DNA from: Cristatella mucedo
Lineage: Eukaryota; Bryozoa; Phylactolaemata; Cristatellidae
Direction of reading: 5' to 3'
Assembly: GCA_009760855.2 (NCBI GenBank)
Contig: WPIO01000058.1
Span: 187,501 to 251,500, forward strand
DNA: 64,000 nt
Positions 39,301 to 47,369 of the stretch are shown here, in pieces (the stretch's first letter is position 1; each line of letters starts with the position of its first letter). The position numbers and the translations under genes are program-made. The notes under the pieces were generated by a model. That model had not been told where the DNA came from. It did not search any database and saw nothing but the letters and a program-made list of their open reading frames with translations.

Positions 39301-42300
39301 GACAGCATCGATGTCAAGGGTCTTGAGGTTTTGCGATTCACAGGTTATTTTAGAGGAGAATGTGGGCACACACTGTAGATTGAATGAGATCTGCATGTGG
39401 TCAGATAAGCAGGATTTGGTGATAACTGGTGATGACAAAGTGCAGTTATATGAGAAAATTTGGTCGAGTGTGTGACCCTTGATGTGGGTAGGGCCATGCA
39501 CATGAGTCACAAGAGATAATGAGTCTGTCAATGTACGAAATTCGGTGCTGAAAGCGTCAGATAAGTTATCAAAGTGAACGTTGAAATCACCCATAACGAG
39601 GAAGGATCGATTTCTTGCACACAGAATCGAAATGAGATCGGAGAAATCTGAGATAAAGGAGGATTTGGTACCTGGTGGGCGATAGACTACTGCCACTATC
39701 GGTAGCTTGTTTTCGGGTGAGACCAGGACAATTGATTCAAAAGACTGCTTCGAGGGTACCGCAAACGGCTTGAAGTTGAATTTCGAGCGCACGATCATAG
39801 CAACTCCACCTCCAGTTTTGATTAATCTAGGGGTGTGAAAGAACGTGAAACCAGATGGAGTAGCGTCTTTAATTGTCGGGCAGTTTATCGATTTCAGCCA
39901 AGTTAGGGCGAGCAGGTCGATACCATTTTCAGAAATAAGGTCGTTTATTGCTAGAGGTTTATTGCACATTGAGCGAGGATTCCAAAGGCAAGAGTTAAGT
40001 CTGGCCGATTGGGTTACAACAGGCCTGATGACCACTAAGTTTGAGAGATTTACAGTGACGCATGCGGGGAGCGTGCTAAGCGGTTCGAGACAATGCTAGG
40101 AATACCAAACGAGCAGCGTCTAAGCTGGCGGTTCTGGCCACCGCGGCGGCTACGGGTGCTTTCCTTTTGTTAATGCATAGTTCATGAATCTTAGCAACAA
40201 CATTAATATCTAGGAATGCATTTGATATACGATGACGAAGCGATAGCAGCTGCTGACGACCATAACTAACAAGTAGGTTACTAGCAGCCGGCGTAGCTAA
40301 TGCAGCCGCCGGCGTGGGAGACCCAGTTTGGTTGTTCTATACAGCTGCTTGCTAGAGCAGCCTATATCATCCAGGGGAGCATGCTGAGTTTTGTAAAATT
40401 TACTTAGCGTGTATGCGATTCTACATACGGCTCTATACAGTGAAAGGGCTTTGCCAACCGAACCAATTGAATTATGGTGTATAATTATTCACGATTATGC
40501 AAGTATGCGAGAGTTTATGGCTGAGGCCATATAGAAAACTGGCACCCTGAGATAGACAGGCAGTCAGGATTCGAGACTCGAGGCATTGGGAATCGAGACT
40601 CGAGGCATTGGCATTCGAGCCGATTGAAGCTCTAGGCCACAGACCGTTGGTGTACATCATGGCTGCTGTTGAATGCCTGTACCCTTAAGCTGCTGTTAAA
40701 TAGCCTTGTCTGCAATATGGATACAGACTTGATAAGCTAAGGTGCGAGTGCTAGTCGTCGCTGCCGTGTTTCTGCTACTGTCGGCATACCTGCATGCATT
40801 GGTGCAGCACCTACAAGTAACTAGCCATGCTACACGGTTCAGGCGTCATCGGTATTCGTCGAGCGCCGACTGGAACTAGGACCATTATGAGCGCTGCATT
40901 TGTGGTCTAGTTCTGACCTGACGTGGAAGCTGCATACCACGTTTGTAACAGGTCACAATTAGGTGCTGGTGTTTGGTAGTTACTTAAGCATCTCCACCAT
41001 TATAGACCCGGTGTCTGTCGGATGGTTATATTCAATGGAACGTATTTGTTGTGGCAAGAGACCAGTACAGCCTATCTCTCAGATCTACTCCCCCACCAGG
41101 CCAAGCATCGTACCACCCGCTTTTCGGAATCCAACAGTCCACCAATACCTCGTACAAACCTCAAATCCTTTGGAGACCGTGCATTTAGTTTGTATGCCCC
41201 CAAAGCCTGGAACTCCGTCCCGACCACGCGTCAGAACATCCCCTGACCCGACCACATTAAAAAAGAACTTAAAAAAACCTATTTAGGACAGCATTTAGTG
41301 GGTCCCTGTGACTCGTCCTTGATGTGCTTATGGGTGCTGACACTGTGCATGCTGCCACTAACCCCATTTGCATGCTGGCCCTGTGCATGTCACCCCTAAC
41401 CATGTTATTCATTTTGTTTGTTTATCAAGCATGATTTTACTCACCATTCAATTGCATTTCCCTTTGCAGCAAATGTAAAGCGCCTAGAGAGAGATTAAGT
41501 TCTCTGAGGGCGCTTTATCAAGTGCATTATTATTATTACTATTATTATTATTTAGAGTCCTTTAGGCCTTCAAGACGAGCAGCTACGTTGGGGGTTACCT
41601 GCACTGAAGTCCTTGTGTTTCTGGGTTCCCTCGATAAGTGGCCCTTCAGTCAGTGTTGACTCCATATCTGCCCAGCACTGAAAAAGACACGAGTGCCATT
41701 ACGGGACACCTGCTTAAGCCACGAGCACGGCCAGTTTTCGAAGACGGTAATGGAGAATCTATAAGTTTGTTCTGGCAAAGAAAGCCAACAGTAAAGACCC
41801 TATGAAGAAGTTTATTTTAGGCAAAGCCAAAAACTAAGCTAAATGCACAGCAATACACATTCCGATCCATCAGCAGTGAACAGAAGGACGTAGTTTGAAA
41901 CTCGAGAGGCCGATAGTCTTGTGGAAAAGGCACAATGCATGTGGGTGCACATAAAAAGAATCACAGCTTGATTGCACTTATCAAATAAAGCCATAAAGGG
42001 GCTCAACCAATGCTTAGCACATCAAAACAGATCCACCAGCCTGCCTATTTCTGATCTAGAGTGTGAGAGGTATATGAGAGCCGGTTCAAACATACAGCTA
42101 TATACCAGTATAAGCAAGGACCCAGGATGTGCTTGAATTTGGGTAAACCACAGGGACAGCAATGGAATACATGCAGCCGTTTGCATGCATCACACAGGCA
42201 TGCACAGCTCCTAGATACATACAATTTACTGGATCAGAGGCTAATCACAAGCTCGAGACACGGGACAGACTTGAAAGGCAAACGGTTTTTCCTCACGGTT

Positions 42301-45300
42301 TGCTTCTTTGCACTTTATTCATAGCTCGGGGAGAGTCGTTAGGCACAGGCTCTCACTGGCATTGACGGCCTACCACTACTGCTGCTAGCCGGTCGATGAT
42401 ACTTTCTCGGCACAGCCTCATGGCTCTGAACCCGAGCAGCAGCAAGTCTTCACACACCCTGTTATAGCATGCCCACCTCAAGCAACCTCACGGACCGTCG
42501 AGCAAGCGACAATCTTCTTCACACGAGCGTCGCCTTCGAGCCAATCGATCAAGCTCCAAGCAGTCTCGCCTGCGATAAGCCCGGCTAGATTGCCTCTGGC
42601 TCTTAGCTCAGAGGTAAGATGATTCTTTCTCTGCACGATCCAAGTCGTGGGTTCGATTATTGCAGCATATAATCCTTTATTGCCTGCTGCCAGCCAGCTG
42701 GTGAGAGCCAAAGTTCTTCTGCCACTTCATTAATGAGGCCGTTGGATCAGCAACCCTTTTTTATCTTCAGATATCCGGACACTATCATGTGCATCCATTT
42801 ATGGAGGCTCCAACATCTACACTAACACCGGGCAGATTTTCTGATAAGTAAAACACAAGATTGAGGCCTAGCACCACACTGCCAGCAAGCATCACCACTG
42901 CTGTAATACGGATCAACTTATAACGGCTTTGGTTTTATGGTTGTTGGGGGAATTACCTTTTCATAGTTTCTCCGGATCAGGGCTACGTCCTCATCACTCT
43001 TGACATAATCACCGAATGCAAATTTCACGATACCGTTCACTGCCAATGTAGACATATGCTGACCCAAAGGAATGTGCTGGTCATCTTGCATCGTCTTCCA
43101 CTTCTTGACCAGAGCGTCAGCAATCTGCATTAACAAAATGCCATAAACGAATGCTAAAAAAGCTGTCACTCAACGATATGACTATGGCAGCCTTCGCATC
43201 GTATACAATACAAGCTGGATAGTAAATGATACGAAACATGGCGCAATCTCGAGCAAGAAAGCAAGCCTGGCTCAAAGGCTGCCACGTAACAAAGGCGTCA
43301 ACACGAGCTTAGCAGTTAAGATATGGTTATACGAAAGGGTGAAAAAGACAGCAACGCTCAATAGATCTTGTTAAGTGCCAAAGAGATATTCGCTTGAAAA
43401 AATCAGCCTCATTTATATGGCACCAGAAGAGCCTTTGTGGCTATCACTCCCGCTTGTAATGGGCAATAAAGAACCGCCTGTTGCAGGACATGCACCCAAG
43501 ACCCAGGTCGTGAGTGCACCTTATCCCTAATCTAAAATACATCGGCAAAACCACATTAAGGGGAATACACCTATATACAATTGGTCCGACAATCGAATAA
43601 TTGTTTAGAGCACCTTACAAAAGAAATGTTAGATATAGGATCAGAAATTCTGACGACTTTCACATATAAGAAAAGATAGAAATGCAAACCATGTCTAACT
43701 CGGATGTAAAGCAGAAGCAGAATACCTAAAAATAAAAATTGACCAGTCTCTGCAACACATTCAACTTTCATCCCAACTTGTTGAACCAGAAGGCAGATCG
43801 AGATACATGAGTGAAGTGTGTTGAGGTGAATTCTTGTGACTTTTAAACAGCTTAATTTTCAGTACAGCTTGATATCTTGTATATTCCATAACTGGGCTAA
43901 TACTGCAAGTATCAGACTGGAATTTGAAATGTTCAGTTCTGCTTATACCACAGCATTCTACAAAAAATCTGATTTTGGTTGGATATGTTTTGCTGTACAT
44001 GTCCAGGATTGCACAACATAAAGCAGCCAGGCATTTGATGCCAGGCGTTTGATGACTTCAGCTCACCAAACACTCACTCGTGGGCTCTACTTTTAGGGTT
44101 GGGCCACCTGCTTTCCATTCAGCCTGGCAGCACTTTCACAGCTCGGCTGCTGCTGCTGGGTGGGGAGTGCGAGTCCTGCAAGGCATTGTGCCAAGGCATC
44201 TCGCCCAACTCATGGTTCGCAGTTACCGTGGACGCTTTGTAAGTGACGATTCCTAGCAGAGCACCTGCTCAAACTTTGCGGTAATTAGAGAAGCTTCTGT
44301 CTGCTCACCAAAAATGGCCTAACCTTCGATGGCCCGTTTTTTTTATTTAACTAGGACACGAGTGACTGCAGTGCAGCCACCACGGTGACACTGCAGGCAG
44401 GGCGGCACCGTTGATAAACAGCAAGGCACGTGACTGCCGAAAACTAACGACCGATGAAACTCAGAAAACTAACGACCACTGAAAACATAGCAACATCAAT
44501 GCACGAAATGGTCGCAGTTCATATAAAGATAATAGTAGGTTAGCCGATTGGTGTGCTCGTTGCACATGCAGCCTAAACGGCTGCAACTCACTTCTGCTAC
44601 TGTTCGTTTAGGTCTCCATAGAAAAAGCAAAACAGGACTGCCCAGAGCATATTAAAAGACAAGTGCCACAAATAAATTGCCCAAATATAGTAGGGTAAAC
44701 TAAATGTGACTTTTAACATAAATTTCTCCAGCTTGGCCCCACATGCAAACTGACTAGCACGTCTCAGAATAAGCACAACAGAACAATTACCTCAACGAAG
44801 TCTGGCACAGCTTGCGCCACGGCCTCGTGGGAAAAGCAGCTGTCATACTGGCGCCGCCGTTTCTGCCCCTCGGCACCGTTGGCAAACTGAAGACTGTAGG
44901 GGCTTATCAAGGGCTCGAAGGGCTTGAAAAGCATAACTGGAACGACACGCAAAGGATCACGTGAGCAGCATACACGAAGCAGTGACCCACGCTGGTGGTG
45001 GCAGCAGGGGAAGCAGCTGCTAGAATGTCGTGGCTAAGAACAGCCAACGGCAGCCTCAGCATTACCTGGCCGATCGAACACGTGAGAGTGCTCGCTGAAT
45101 AGATCGGGCGATGCGATGCTGACAGCCAATTGTTGTCCCAACCAAAATGAGGCGATTGGGCCATATTCCTCGTGAAGAGCAACCAAAAAGTTATGCAAGC
45201 CTCCGGCACGTGCTATATCGGATGTATTTCCATCTCTGTGGCCAGAAACAAAAACCTATGAGCAGATTGTGGCAACATTACCAAATAAACCAACTGGTAC

Positions 45301-46871
45301 CAAACGTCCCTTGCAACACGAGAAGCTGTTTTATCATCAAGCAATCGAGACCAATACAGCACAGTACTAAAAAACACTCGTCATATGCAAAGTGCAAGGC
45401 TACATACAGCTGTTCAGCCCATCAGTACACATTGGATAGATACATAGGATAGAAGAGAGTAGAAGAGGGCAAAGCATGGCATTCGGTCGCAAGCATCAGA
45501 CAGAGCAAAGTCAGAGTCACAACCAGTGCAAAGCAAGGACAGCATTTCAACAGATGAAGAGGCCTACTTGGCATCGGATGGGTCAATCCCAGGCACCGTG
45601 GAGACTTTTCTCGAACCCTGAAATAGAGGGCGTGTACAATGCTGTAATACGAGGGGCTGCAGACAATTCTAATGCTCATTCTAATAAGGCGAGAGGGCGA
45701 CACAAAAAGTGATCAGCACTTAAGCCGAGGCAGCCTGATTGTGCCACCTGGTTTACGTGCCCCGATGCTCACACCATGGTAACATGGCAACTCTGCGAAT
45801 GAAACAAGGAACGTGCTAGGGGCATAGCCGAATATCAGCAGCTTCAGCATCCTGCCGACTGCATTGCATTATTATCCGGGTTATCTGCAGCCTCCTCGTC
45901 TAGCTCGAGCAGCAAAGTAGCCAAGCAGAAAGTAAGGGAAGCAATGCAGCACGACCAGGCCTAGACAGGCCCCAGCAAGCAAGGCAACTAGTTCAGTCGT
46001 CTACTGCCCAATAACAGCTGCTCCACTTCATACAAGGTTTCTGCCCCCCCCCCCACGACACACAAAAAGCTATGGGACAAAAACGTGACAGCACTGCGAC
46101 CGTTATTCCACCATAGACGGTCACGAGTACCGCTGCATACTTTATCTTATCAAGTGGAGGAAAAGAAGGGGGCCGGAGGGAGGTAAATCCCAATAGCTAA
46201 GAACGTCTATATTGTAAAAGGTCCGACACTATGGGAAGGAAATATGCAAAACGTGTTTTAAATGGCTGAACTACTACTCGATTCAAACCAATATCGTGTC
46301 TACTATGAAAGAACTAAACAAGAATTTAGCGTGCGGGCCACGTAAGGTGCGCCCACGACCTCCGACAGACATTTGTCAACTTCTTTGCTCGTGTCTGCGA
46401 GGCCCATCAGAACATCTGCCGCATGGTACACACTGTCGAATAAGTTTGCCATTTGAAATCATAACATTCAGCTCCGGACTCTCGATAACCATTTCCTGGG
46501 TAGGCGACGTCGGAAAAGGGCAAATTACGCATGTAACGTCAACGGATTAAGTTGCAATCTAGCCGTTGTCCAGATAAAACCAAGTCTACGTTTTGTCGAG
46601 GCAACGTGAGAGCACGTCTGAGTGGGCGGGAAAGCAGGTGCTATAGGCTTTTTGAGTAGCACAACTGAACACCGGTCGCCAAGAGCGAGGTGTCCGCGCA
46701 TTAGCCCACTTTGGCACCTGTTCGCACAACCAACGTTACCGCAAAAGGGCCCAACGCCACGACAGCGGCACCGGCCGGCCATACACCGGCACTTACTGGG
46801 TAAAGGTACACCAGTAGCCCCACTAGGCACAAAAGAAAAACGACTGCGAAAATGACAAAGGCGATCAACAT
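18209..46871 (-). CDS. CYP20A1: CYP20A1-type cytochrome P450, complete gene (12 coding exons, 472 residues)
   Basis: CYP20A1 is an orphan P450 conserved across animals, with no settled substrate. It is expected in the ER membrane. The exons, in order on the minus strand, are 46797-46871, 45568-45617, 45066-45235, 44791-44936, 42957-43124, 41599-41677, 34999-35172, 31125-31245, 25159-25270, 25002-25066, 18465-18621 and 18209-18310. All have AG acceptors and GT donors, all phases match, and the total is 1,419 nt including TAG. Residues 1-24 form a hydrophobic anchor (human protein: MLDFAIFAVTFLLALVG). VPGID follows at the proline hinge, then YGPIASFWLG, an I-helix GGYHTT (280-285), ExxR as E336-TL-R339, FDPDRF (388-393), and the heme loop GFAGKRKCPG with Cys417. 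The C-terminus EIWITVEQRKAH matches human EAWITVSKRY. Human CYP20A1 is 462 residues, so the length fits. Introns 6, 8 and 10 are 6 kb each and full of LINE and SINE insertions. The model was built by eye and no transcript was used. Confidence 0.93.
18465..18621 (-). CDS. CYP20A1: CYP20A1 exon 11 (heme-binding loop)
   Basis: Residues 388-439: FDPDRFSGENEQ, then PFGFAGKRKCPGYRLA with the heme ligand Cys417, then a hydrophobic L helix ending LLTSYK. The acceptor is GTTTTAG. The donor GTTCGC is weak, but it is the one that keeps phase 0 with exon 12. Intron 11 is 154 bp. Confidence 0.93.
18930..19420 (+). repeat. Repeat modules B' and A' (second set, in intron 10)
   Basis: B' (18930-19130) is similar to 17620-17810, and A' (19280-19420) to 16945-17090, all in direct orientation. 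Shared words include ATACATGATCGACATAGAAG/ATATACGATCGGCACAGAAG and GGTGATTCACTC. The order of the modules is swapped between the two sets. Confidence 0.55.
21300..21815 (+). mobile_element. LINE family A, old degenerate copy
   Basis: Matches ORF2 C-terminus through 3'UTR with many changes: AAGCTAGTCCATGCATTCAT, CTTGTCTGTCACGAGTGTCA, CCGACCTGCACTATCTCC, then CATGTCAAGTGCCTAAAAAG. No intact frame. Confidence 0.65.
21977..22140 (-). mobile_element. LINE family A, 3' tail fragment
   Basis: An ATAATAATAATAGTAAC tail is followed by AGAAGCTTCAGAGAACTTAC, CTTTCTAAGCATTTCACATA and GGTTAGTGGTAACATGCACA, which is the LINE A 3' end in reverse. Confidence 0.65.
23140..24045 (+). mobile_element. LINE family A, old degenerate copy
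   Basis: Begins in the RT palm/thumb segment (FFKLNDDKIDLQVLGKPSVT, equivalent to NFLKLNDDKTNLLVMGKPSV elsewhere). It continues in broken frames to a 3' tail near 24035 that ends in an ATTATTATTATTAT run. The remnant is more diverged than the copies at 3 kb and 37 kb. Confidence 0.75.
25002..25066 (-). CDS. CYP20A1: CYP20A1 exon 10
   Basis: Encodes TPIIHALGVVLKDPALWCNP, then N and a split Ala codon (residues 366-387). It aligns with human TLVLYALGVVLQDPNTWPSP. The acceptor is TTTGTTGCAG and the donor GTAAGTG. This 65-bp exon is too short to appear as a long open frame. Confidence 0.92.
25159..25270 (-). CDS. CYP20A1: CYP20A1 exon 9 (K-helix ExxR)
   Basis: Residues 329-365, YLKQCVNETLRCAVIAPYAA and onward to GGHKIQKD. 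It contains the conserved E336-x-x-R339. The acceptor is AATTGCAG and the donor GTGGGT (phase 0). Intron 9 to exon 10 is 92 bp. Confidence 0.92.
25686..25772 (-). mobile_element. LINE-A-like 3' tail fragment
   Basis: ATAATACATTTGATGTAGCA, CCCTCAGGTAACTCAATCTC and TTTCTAGGCACTTTACATTT match the tail of LINE A in reverse, with a GCACC variant that also resembles SINE-B tails. Confidence 0.6.
26104..26215 (-). mobile_element. LINE-A-like 3' tail fragment
   Basis: ATAATAATGATAACGATAAT tail, then TTTAGCACCCTCAGACAACT and TAATCTCTTTCTAGGCACTT. It is the same variant as at 25686. Confidence 0.6.
26856..27040 (+). mobile_element. LINE family A, 3'UTR fragment (variant with TGAGCATGCTACC)
   Basis: GCTGCCACTAACAAAACTTG through AAATGTAAAGTGACTAGAAA to AGTTCTCTGAGGCTATATCA, with tail ATTATTAGTATTATTA. 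A LINE B copy begins directly after the tail. Confidence 0.7.
27041..28545 (+). mobile_element. LINE family B, long reverse-transcriptase fragment (open frame 27048-28481)
   Basis: Non-LTR retrotransposon ORF2, CR1/L2 group. The open frame of 477 codons covers the RT domain: FQSGFKRQHSTETALL (RT2), LLDLSAAFDTIDHEVL (RT3 with catalytic Asp), CGVPQGSVLGPLLFSIY (RT4), FYADDTQLYLSF (RT5, catalytic Asp pair), NFLKLNDDKTELL (RT6), then SARNVGVVFD-like and LDYCNSLLAGLPKKA sequence and the C-terminal domain. The endonuclease and the first RT block are missing, so the copy is 5' truncated. A frame still open over this length points to fairly recent insertion. The 3'UTR ends GTGGAGTTACTGACGGAGAT with an ACATTACATTACAT tail. 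It lies antisense to CYP20A1 in intron 8. Confidence 0.93.
28548..28830 (-). mobile_element. LINE family B fragments with internal duplication
   Basis: The block GCAAAAGAGAGAAAGTGAGA followed by AACATGGAAGTAGC and GGACGACTGGG occurs twice (about 28540-28632 and 28678-28733). Both are rearranged pieces of the family B C-terminal coding region in reverse. Confidence 0.6.
28840..29345 (-). mobile_element. LINE family B, 3' fragment (open frame 28885-29268)
   Basis: Encodes the family B C-terminus (SYLAELLHQFQPVRALRSCV.., SFSSAGPRLWNSLPQFLRNN). It is nearly identical to the plus-strand copy that ends at 28545, so the two form an inverted pair. Confidence 0.85.
29337..29497 (-). mobile_element. 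SINE-B copy
   Basis: In reverse, it has the tRNA-like head GCTGGTTTGGCCTAGTGGTT, box B GTCGTGGGCTCGAACC, and the tail GCCTGAATAGAGATGAAGTG with TTCTTAGGGTGCTATGCAAA. Confidence 0.75.
29635..30390 (+). mobile_element. LINE family B, degenerate copy interrupted by SINE-A
   Basis: The left part (29635-29809) matches RT3: LDLSAAFDTIDHW-like reading from GATCTATCTGCAGCATTCGA. The right part (29976-30390) matches the C-terminus and 3'UTR. Between them lies a minus-strand SINE-A. The middle of ORF2 is deleted. Confidence 0.65.
29810..29975 (-). mobile_element. SINE-A copy inside LINE B
   Basis: Reverse of the SINE-A body: TTGCCGATTTAACAGCCTCT, CAGCAGAAGAGCCTCAAAG, CCACCACTTGCAGCAACAAT, AAAGAATCGCCTACAGCAAG, then box B (ATTCGAACCTACGACTTCGG). 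Confidence 0.7.
31087..31134 (-). repeat. 24-bp perfect tandem duplication covering the CYP20A1 exon 8 splice donor
   Basis: The 24-bp unit is present at 31087-31110 and 31111-31134 without mismatch. Each copy contains CTAGA|GTAAG on the minus strand, so intron 8 begins with two identical donor sites 24 bp apart. Confidence 0.95.
31125..31245 (-). CDS. CYP20A1: CYP20A1 exon 8
   Basis: Residues 289-328, LTWCLYFLASHPKVQEKAYK and onward to SENVFRLE. It aligns with human LCTWAICFLTTSEEVQKKLYEE. The acceptor is TGCTTGTAG. The proximal donor GTAAGT (intron from 31124) keeps the frame. The distal copy 24 bp later would add a TAA immediately. Confidence 0.92.
31246..34998 (-). other. CYP20A1: CYP20A1 intron 7 (3,753 bp)
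   Basis: Contains a (TA)n tract (32311-32331) and a LINE B tail (32332-32482). I see nothing recognisable in 31246-32310 and 32483-34998, which carry several poly-G runs (31997-32015, 33260-33270, 33722-33732) and short motif-free open frames. Confidence 0.85.
32332..32482 (-). mobile_element. LINE family B, 3' tail fragment
   Basis: ATCTCCGTCAGTAACTCCAC, AAAGTCATAAAGACCATGTG and GGTGTTACGCAGGAG match the family B 3'UTR in reverse. It stops after ACAAAGAGAAAGTGGGAAGC. Confidence 0.8.
34999..35172 (-). CDS. CYP20A1: CYP20A1 exon 7 (I-helix)
   Basis: Residues 231-287: LTAIREVILKLVAECRSEPK.., then SFVDRLLNYV, then the I-helix DAITYFVGGYHTTEY. It aligns with human ALMQLESVLRNIIKERKG and the FIDSLVQGNL region. 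The acceptor is CTTTTCAG and the donor GTAAGAG. Confidence 0.92.
35500..36205 (+). mobile_element. LINE family A, degenerate copy
   Basis: Begins with an RT5 remnant (CATAATCTTGGCTTTCATTT, FDADETQVYLSF instead of FYADDTQLYL), then NFLKLNDDKTKL, NLGVLLQNDMSLQEQI and ACSKLRKMAKIRAYL. The frames are broken and no 3' tail is seen. Confidence 0.75.
36315..36462 (-). mobile_element. SINE-B copy
   Basis: TAATTTATTTGTATAGCACC, CCAACAGAACTTAATCTC, then GAGCCCACGAACTCAGCCAG and GGACCAAACCAGCTAGCC. In reverse this is a tRNA-like head plus a LINE-A-like tail. Confidence 0.75.
36946..40340 (-). mobile_element. LINE family A, near-complete copy (endonuclease, RT, 3'UTR), frameshifted
   Basis: CR1/L2-group non-LTR retrotransposon. 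From 5' to 3' on the minus strand there is a partial N-terminal segment (YGRQQLLSLRHRISNAFLDI, 40100-40340), then an open frame 40035-38026 with an APE-type endonuclease (NPRSMCNKPLA, GGGVAMIVRS, VYRPPGTKSSF, MGDFNVHFD, LSDHMQISFNL). The same frame holds RT blocks [50 protein letters not shown] and GVPQGSVLGPVLF. A 4-bp GATT duplication near 38065 shifts the frame before FYADDTQLYL, which continues at 38069-37464. A 1-bp insertion near 37510 shifts it again into 37591-37172. The 3'UTR ends with the stem-loop and ATAATAATAATAATATT at 36946-36962. It lies in the sense direction in CYP20A1 intron 6. Confidence 0.93.
41068..41545 (+). mobile_element. LINE family A, 3' fragment
   Basis: From the YLSDLLPHQAKHRTTRFSES region through the C-terminus and 3'UTR to the stem-loop (41480-41515) and an ATTATTATTACTATTATT tail. 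It is close in sequence to other young copies and lies 50 bp from CYP20A1 exon 6. Confidence 0.85.
41599..41677 (-). CDS. CYP20A1: CYP20A1 exon 6
   Basis: 79 bp encoding CWADMESTLTEGPLIEGTQK, then HKDFSA (residues 204-230 with the split Ala). The acceptor is TCTTTTTCAG and the donor GTAACC. It aligns with human VWSEIGKGFLDGSLDKNMTR. The phases on both sides match exons 5 and 7. Confidence 0.9.
41678..42956 (-). other. CYP20A1: CYP20A1 intron 5 (1,279 bp)
   Basis: One SINE-A copy at 42601-42765. The remainder has no recognised feature. Confidence 0.85.
42601..42765 (+). mobile_element. SINE-A copy
   Basis: tRNA-like head: A-box region TCTTAGCTCAGAGGTAAGAT and B box GTGGGTTCGATTATTGC, then the body ATCCTTTATTGCCTGCTGCC, AGCCAAAGTTCTTCTGCCAC and GAGGCCGTTGGATCAGCAAC. 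Confidence 0.8.
42957..43124 (-). CDS. CYP20A1: CYP20A1 exon 5
   Basis: 56 codons (residues 148-203): IADALVKKWKTMQDDQHIPL.., GQHMSTLAVNGIVKFAFGDY.., ending LIRRNYEK. It aligns with human ELLDKWLSYPETQHVPLSQH. The acceptor is TTAATGCAG and the donor GTAATT, phase 0 on both sides. Confidence 0.93.
43385..43545 (-). mobile_element. SINE-A copy in CYP20A1 intron 4
   Basis: Reverse body AATCAGCCTCATTTATATGG, CACCAGAAGAGCCTTTGTGG, CTATCACTCCCGCTTGTAAT and AATAAAGAACCGCCTGTTGC, then a degraded head (ACCCAAGACCCAGGTCGTGA). Confidence 0.7.
43546..44790 (-). other. CYP20A1: CYP20A1 intron 4, rest; no feature seen
   Basis: Non-repetitive-looking intronic DNA. Open frames at 43571-44021 show no motif or splice support. 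Confidence 0.5.
44791..44936 (-). CDS. CYP20A1: CYP20A1 exon 4
   Basis: Split Val, then MLFKPFEPLISPYSLQFANG and onward to HEAVAQAVPDFVE (residues 99-147). It corresponds to the human DPFETMLKSLLRYQSGGGSV region. The acceptor is GTCGTTCCAG and the donor GTAATTG. Confidence 0.9.
45066..45235 (-). CDS. CYP20A1: CYP20A1 exon 3
   Basis: Residues 42-98: DGNTSDIARAGGLHNFLVAL.., HEEYGPIASFWLGQQLAVSI.., ending HVFDRP. It aligns with human DGNLPDIVNSGSLHEFLVNL and RYGPVVSFWFGRRLVVSL. The acceptor is GGCCACAG and the donor GTAATG. Confidence 0.92.
45568..45617 (-). CDS. CYP20A1: CYP20A1 exon 2 (50 bp)
   Basis: GSRKVSTVPGIDPSDAK, residues 26-42, with the last Lys codon split. It aligns with human ASRQAAGIPGITPTEEK. 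It holds the proline hinge between the anchor and the catalytic domain. The acceptor is CTATTTCAG and the donor GTAGGC. Confidence 0.9.
46797..46871 (-). CDS. CYP20A1: CYP20A1 exon 1 (membrane anchor)
   Basis: 25 codons from ATG at 46871: MLIAFVIFAVVFLLCLVGLL, then VYLYP. It aligns without gaps in the N-terminal 20 residues to human MLDFAIFAVTFLLALVGAVL. This is an ER signal-anchor helix. The donor is GTAAGT. Confidence 0.92.
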
Positions 46872-47369
46872 ATTCCACCAGTATATCTTCTCCGAACGTG
46901 AAAGTCACAGCAGAGCAGCAAGTGATAACGCGATAGTGTCCGCAGAGAGAATGCGGACAAATGGGGCGCCTGTGAGCGCTTTTTCAGAACGCGGTTAGAC
47001 GCGCATGTTGCAAGTTAGCCGGTGCATCAACAAGCATACAACTAGCTGCGTTGACATGGATATAGAGAGAACTTGGCTCCCTGTAGTATCTGGCTGTTTC
47101 ATTTTTTTACTTTATCTACATACTCTTGTAAGAGGCATTACAAGTAGCAAACGCCGGCATCCCAGCCGCCGAGATGCAACTACCGAAGTCGGTCCGGCAA
47201 CTATCGATACTAGCCAGAGCCGGGAGTGCCATCGATGTGAATTCGCATTATTGTGGCCTCTCTGGATATGAAATGCAATGCTGCATCCTTATATTAAACA
47301 CTGCAAAACGGTAAGCCGACGTCGCCCGATAGTAATTATTGATGGTTCAGGCGGCAACCCCACGTAAGC
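46872..47369. other. CYP20A1 5' flank (5'UTR/promoter expected)
   Basis: The region around the start codon, 46560-47000, is relatively G+C- and CpG-rich compared with the introns, as expected for a broadly expressed promoter. No TATA box or start site could be fixed. A plus-strand hydrophobic frame at 47005-47271 has no recognised homology. Confidence 0.4.

Larger units (their letters stand above)
35173..41598 (-). other. CYP20A1: CYP20A1 intron 6 (6,426 bp)
   Basis: Holds the near-complete LINE A (36946-40340), two further LINE A copies and a SINE-B. The stretches 35173-35499, 36463-36945 and 40341-41067 have no identified feature, except a short tandem duplication (GAGACTCGAGGCATTGG twice) at about 40567-40612. 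Confidence 0.85.

Noticed and set aside
46525-46908. A 127-codon minus-strand frame over CYP20A1 exon 1
   Set aside because: The true exon 1 is in a different frame (46797-46871) and matches the CYP20A1 anchor; the longer frame is a shadow.
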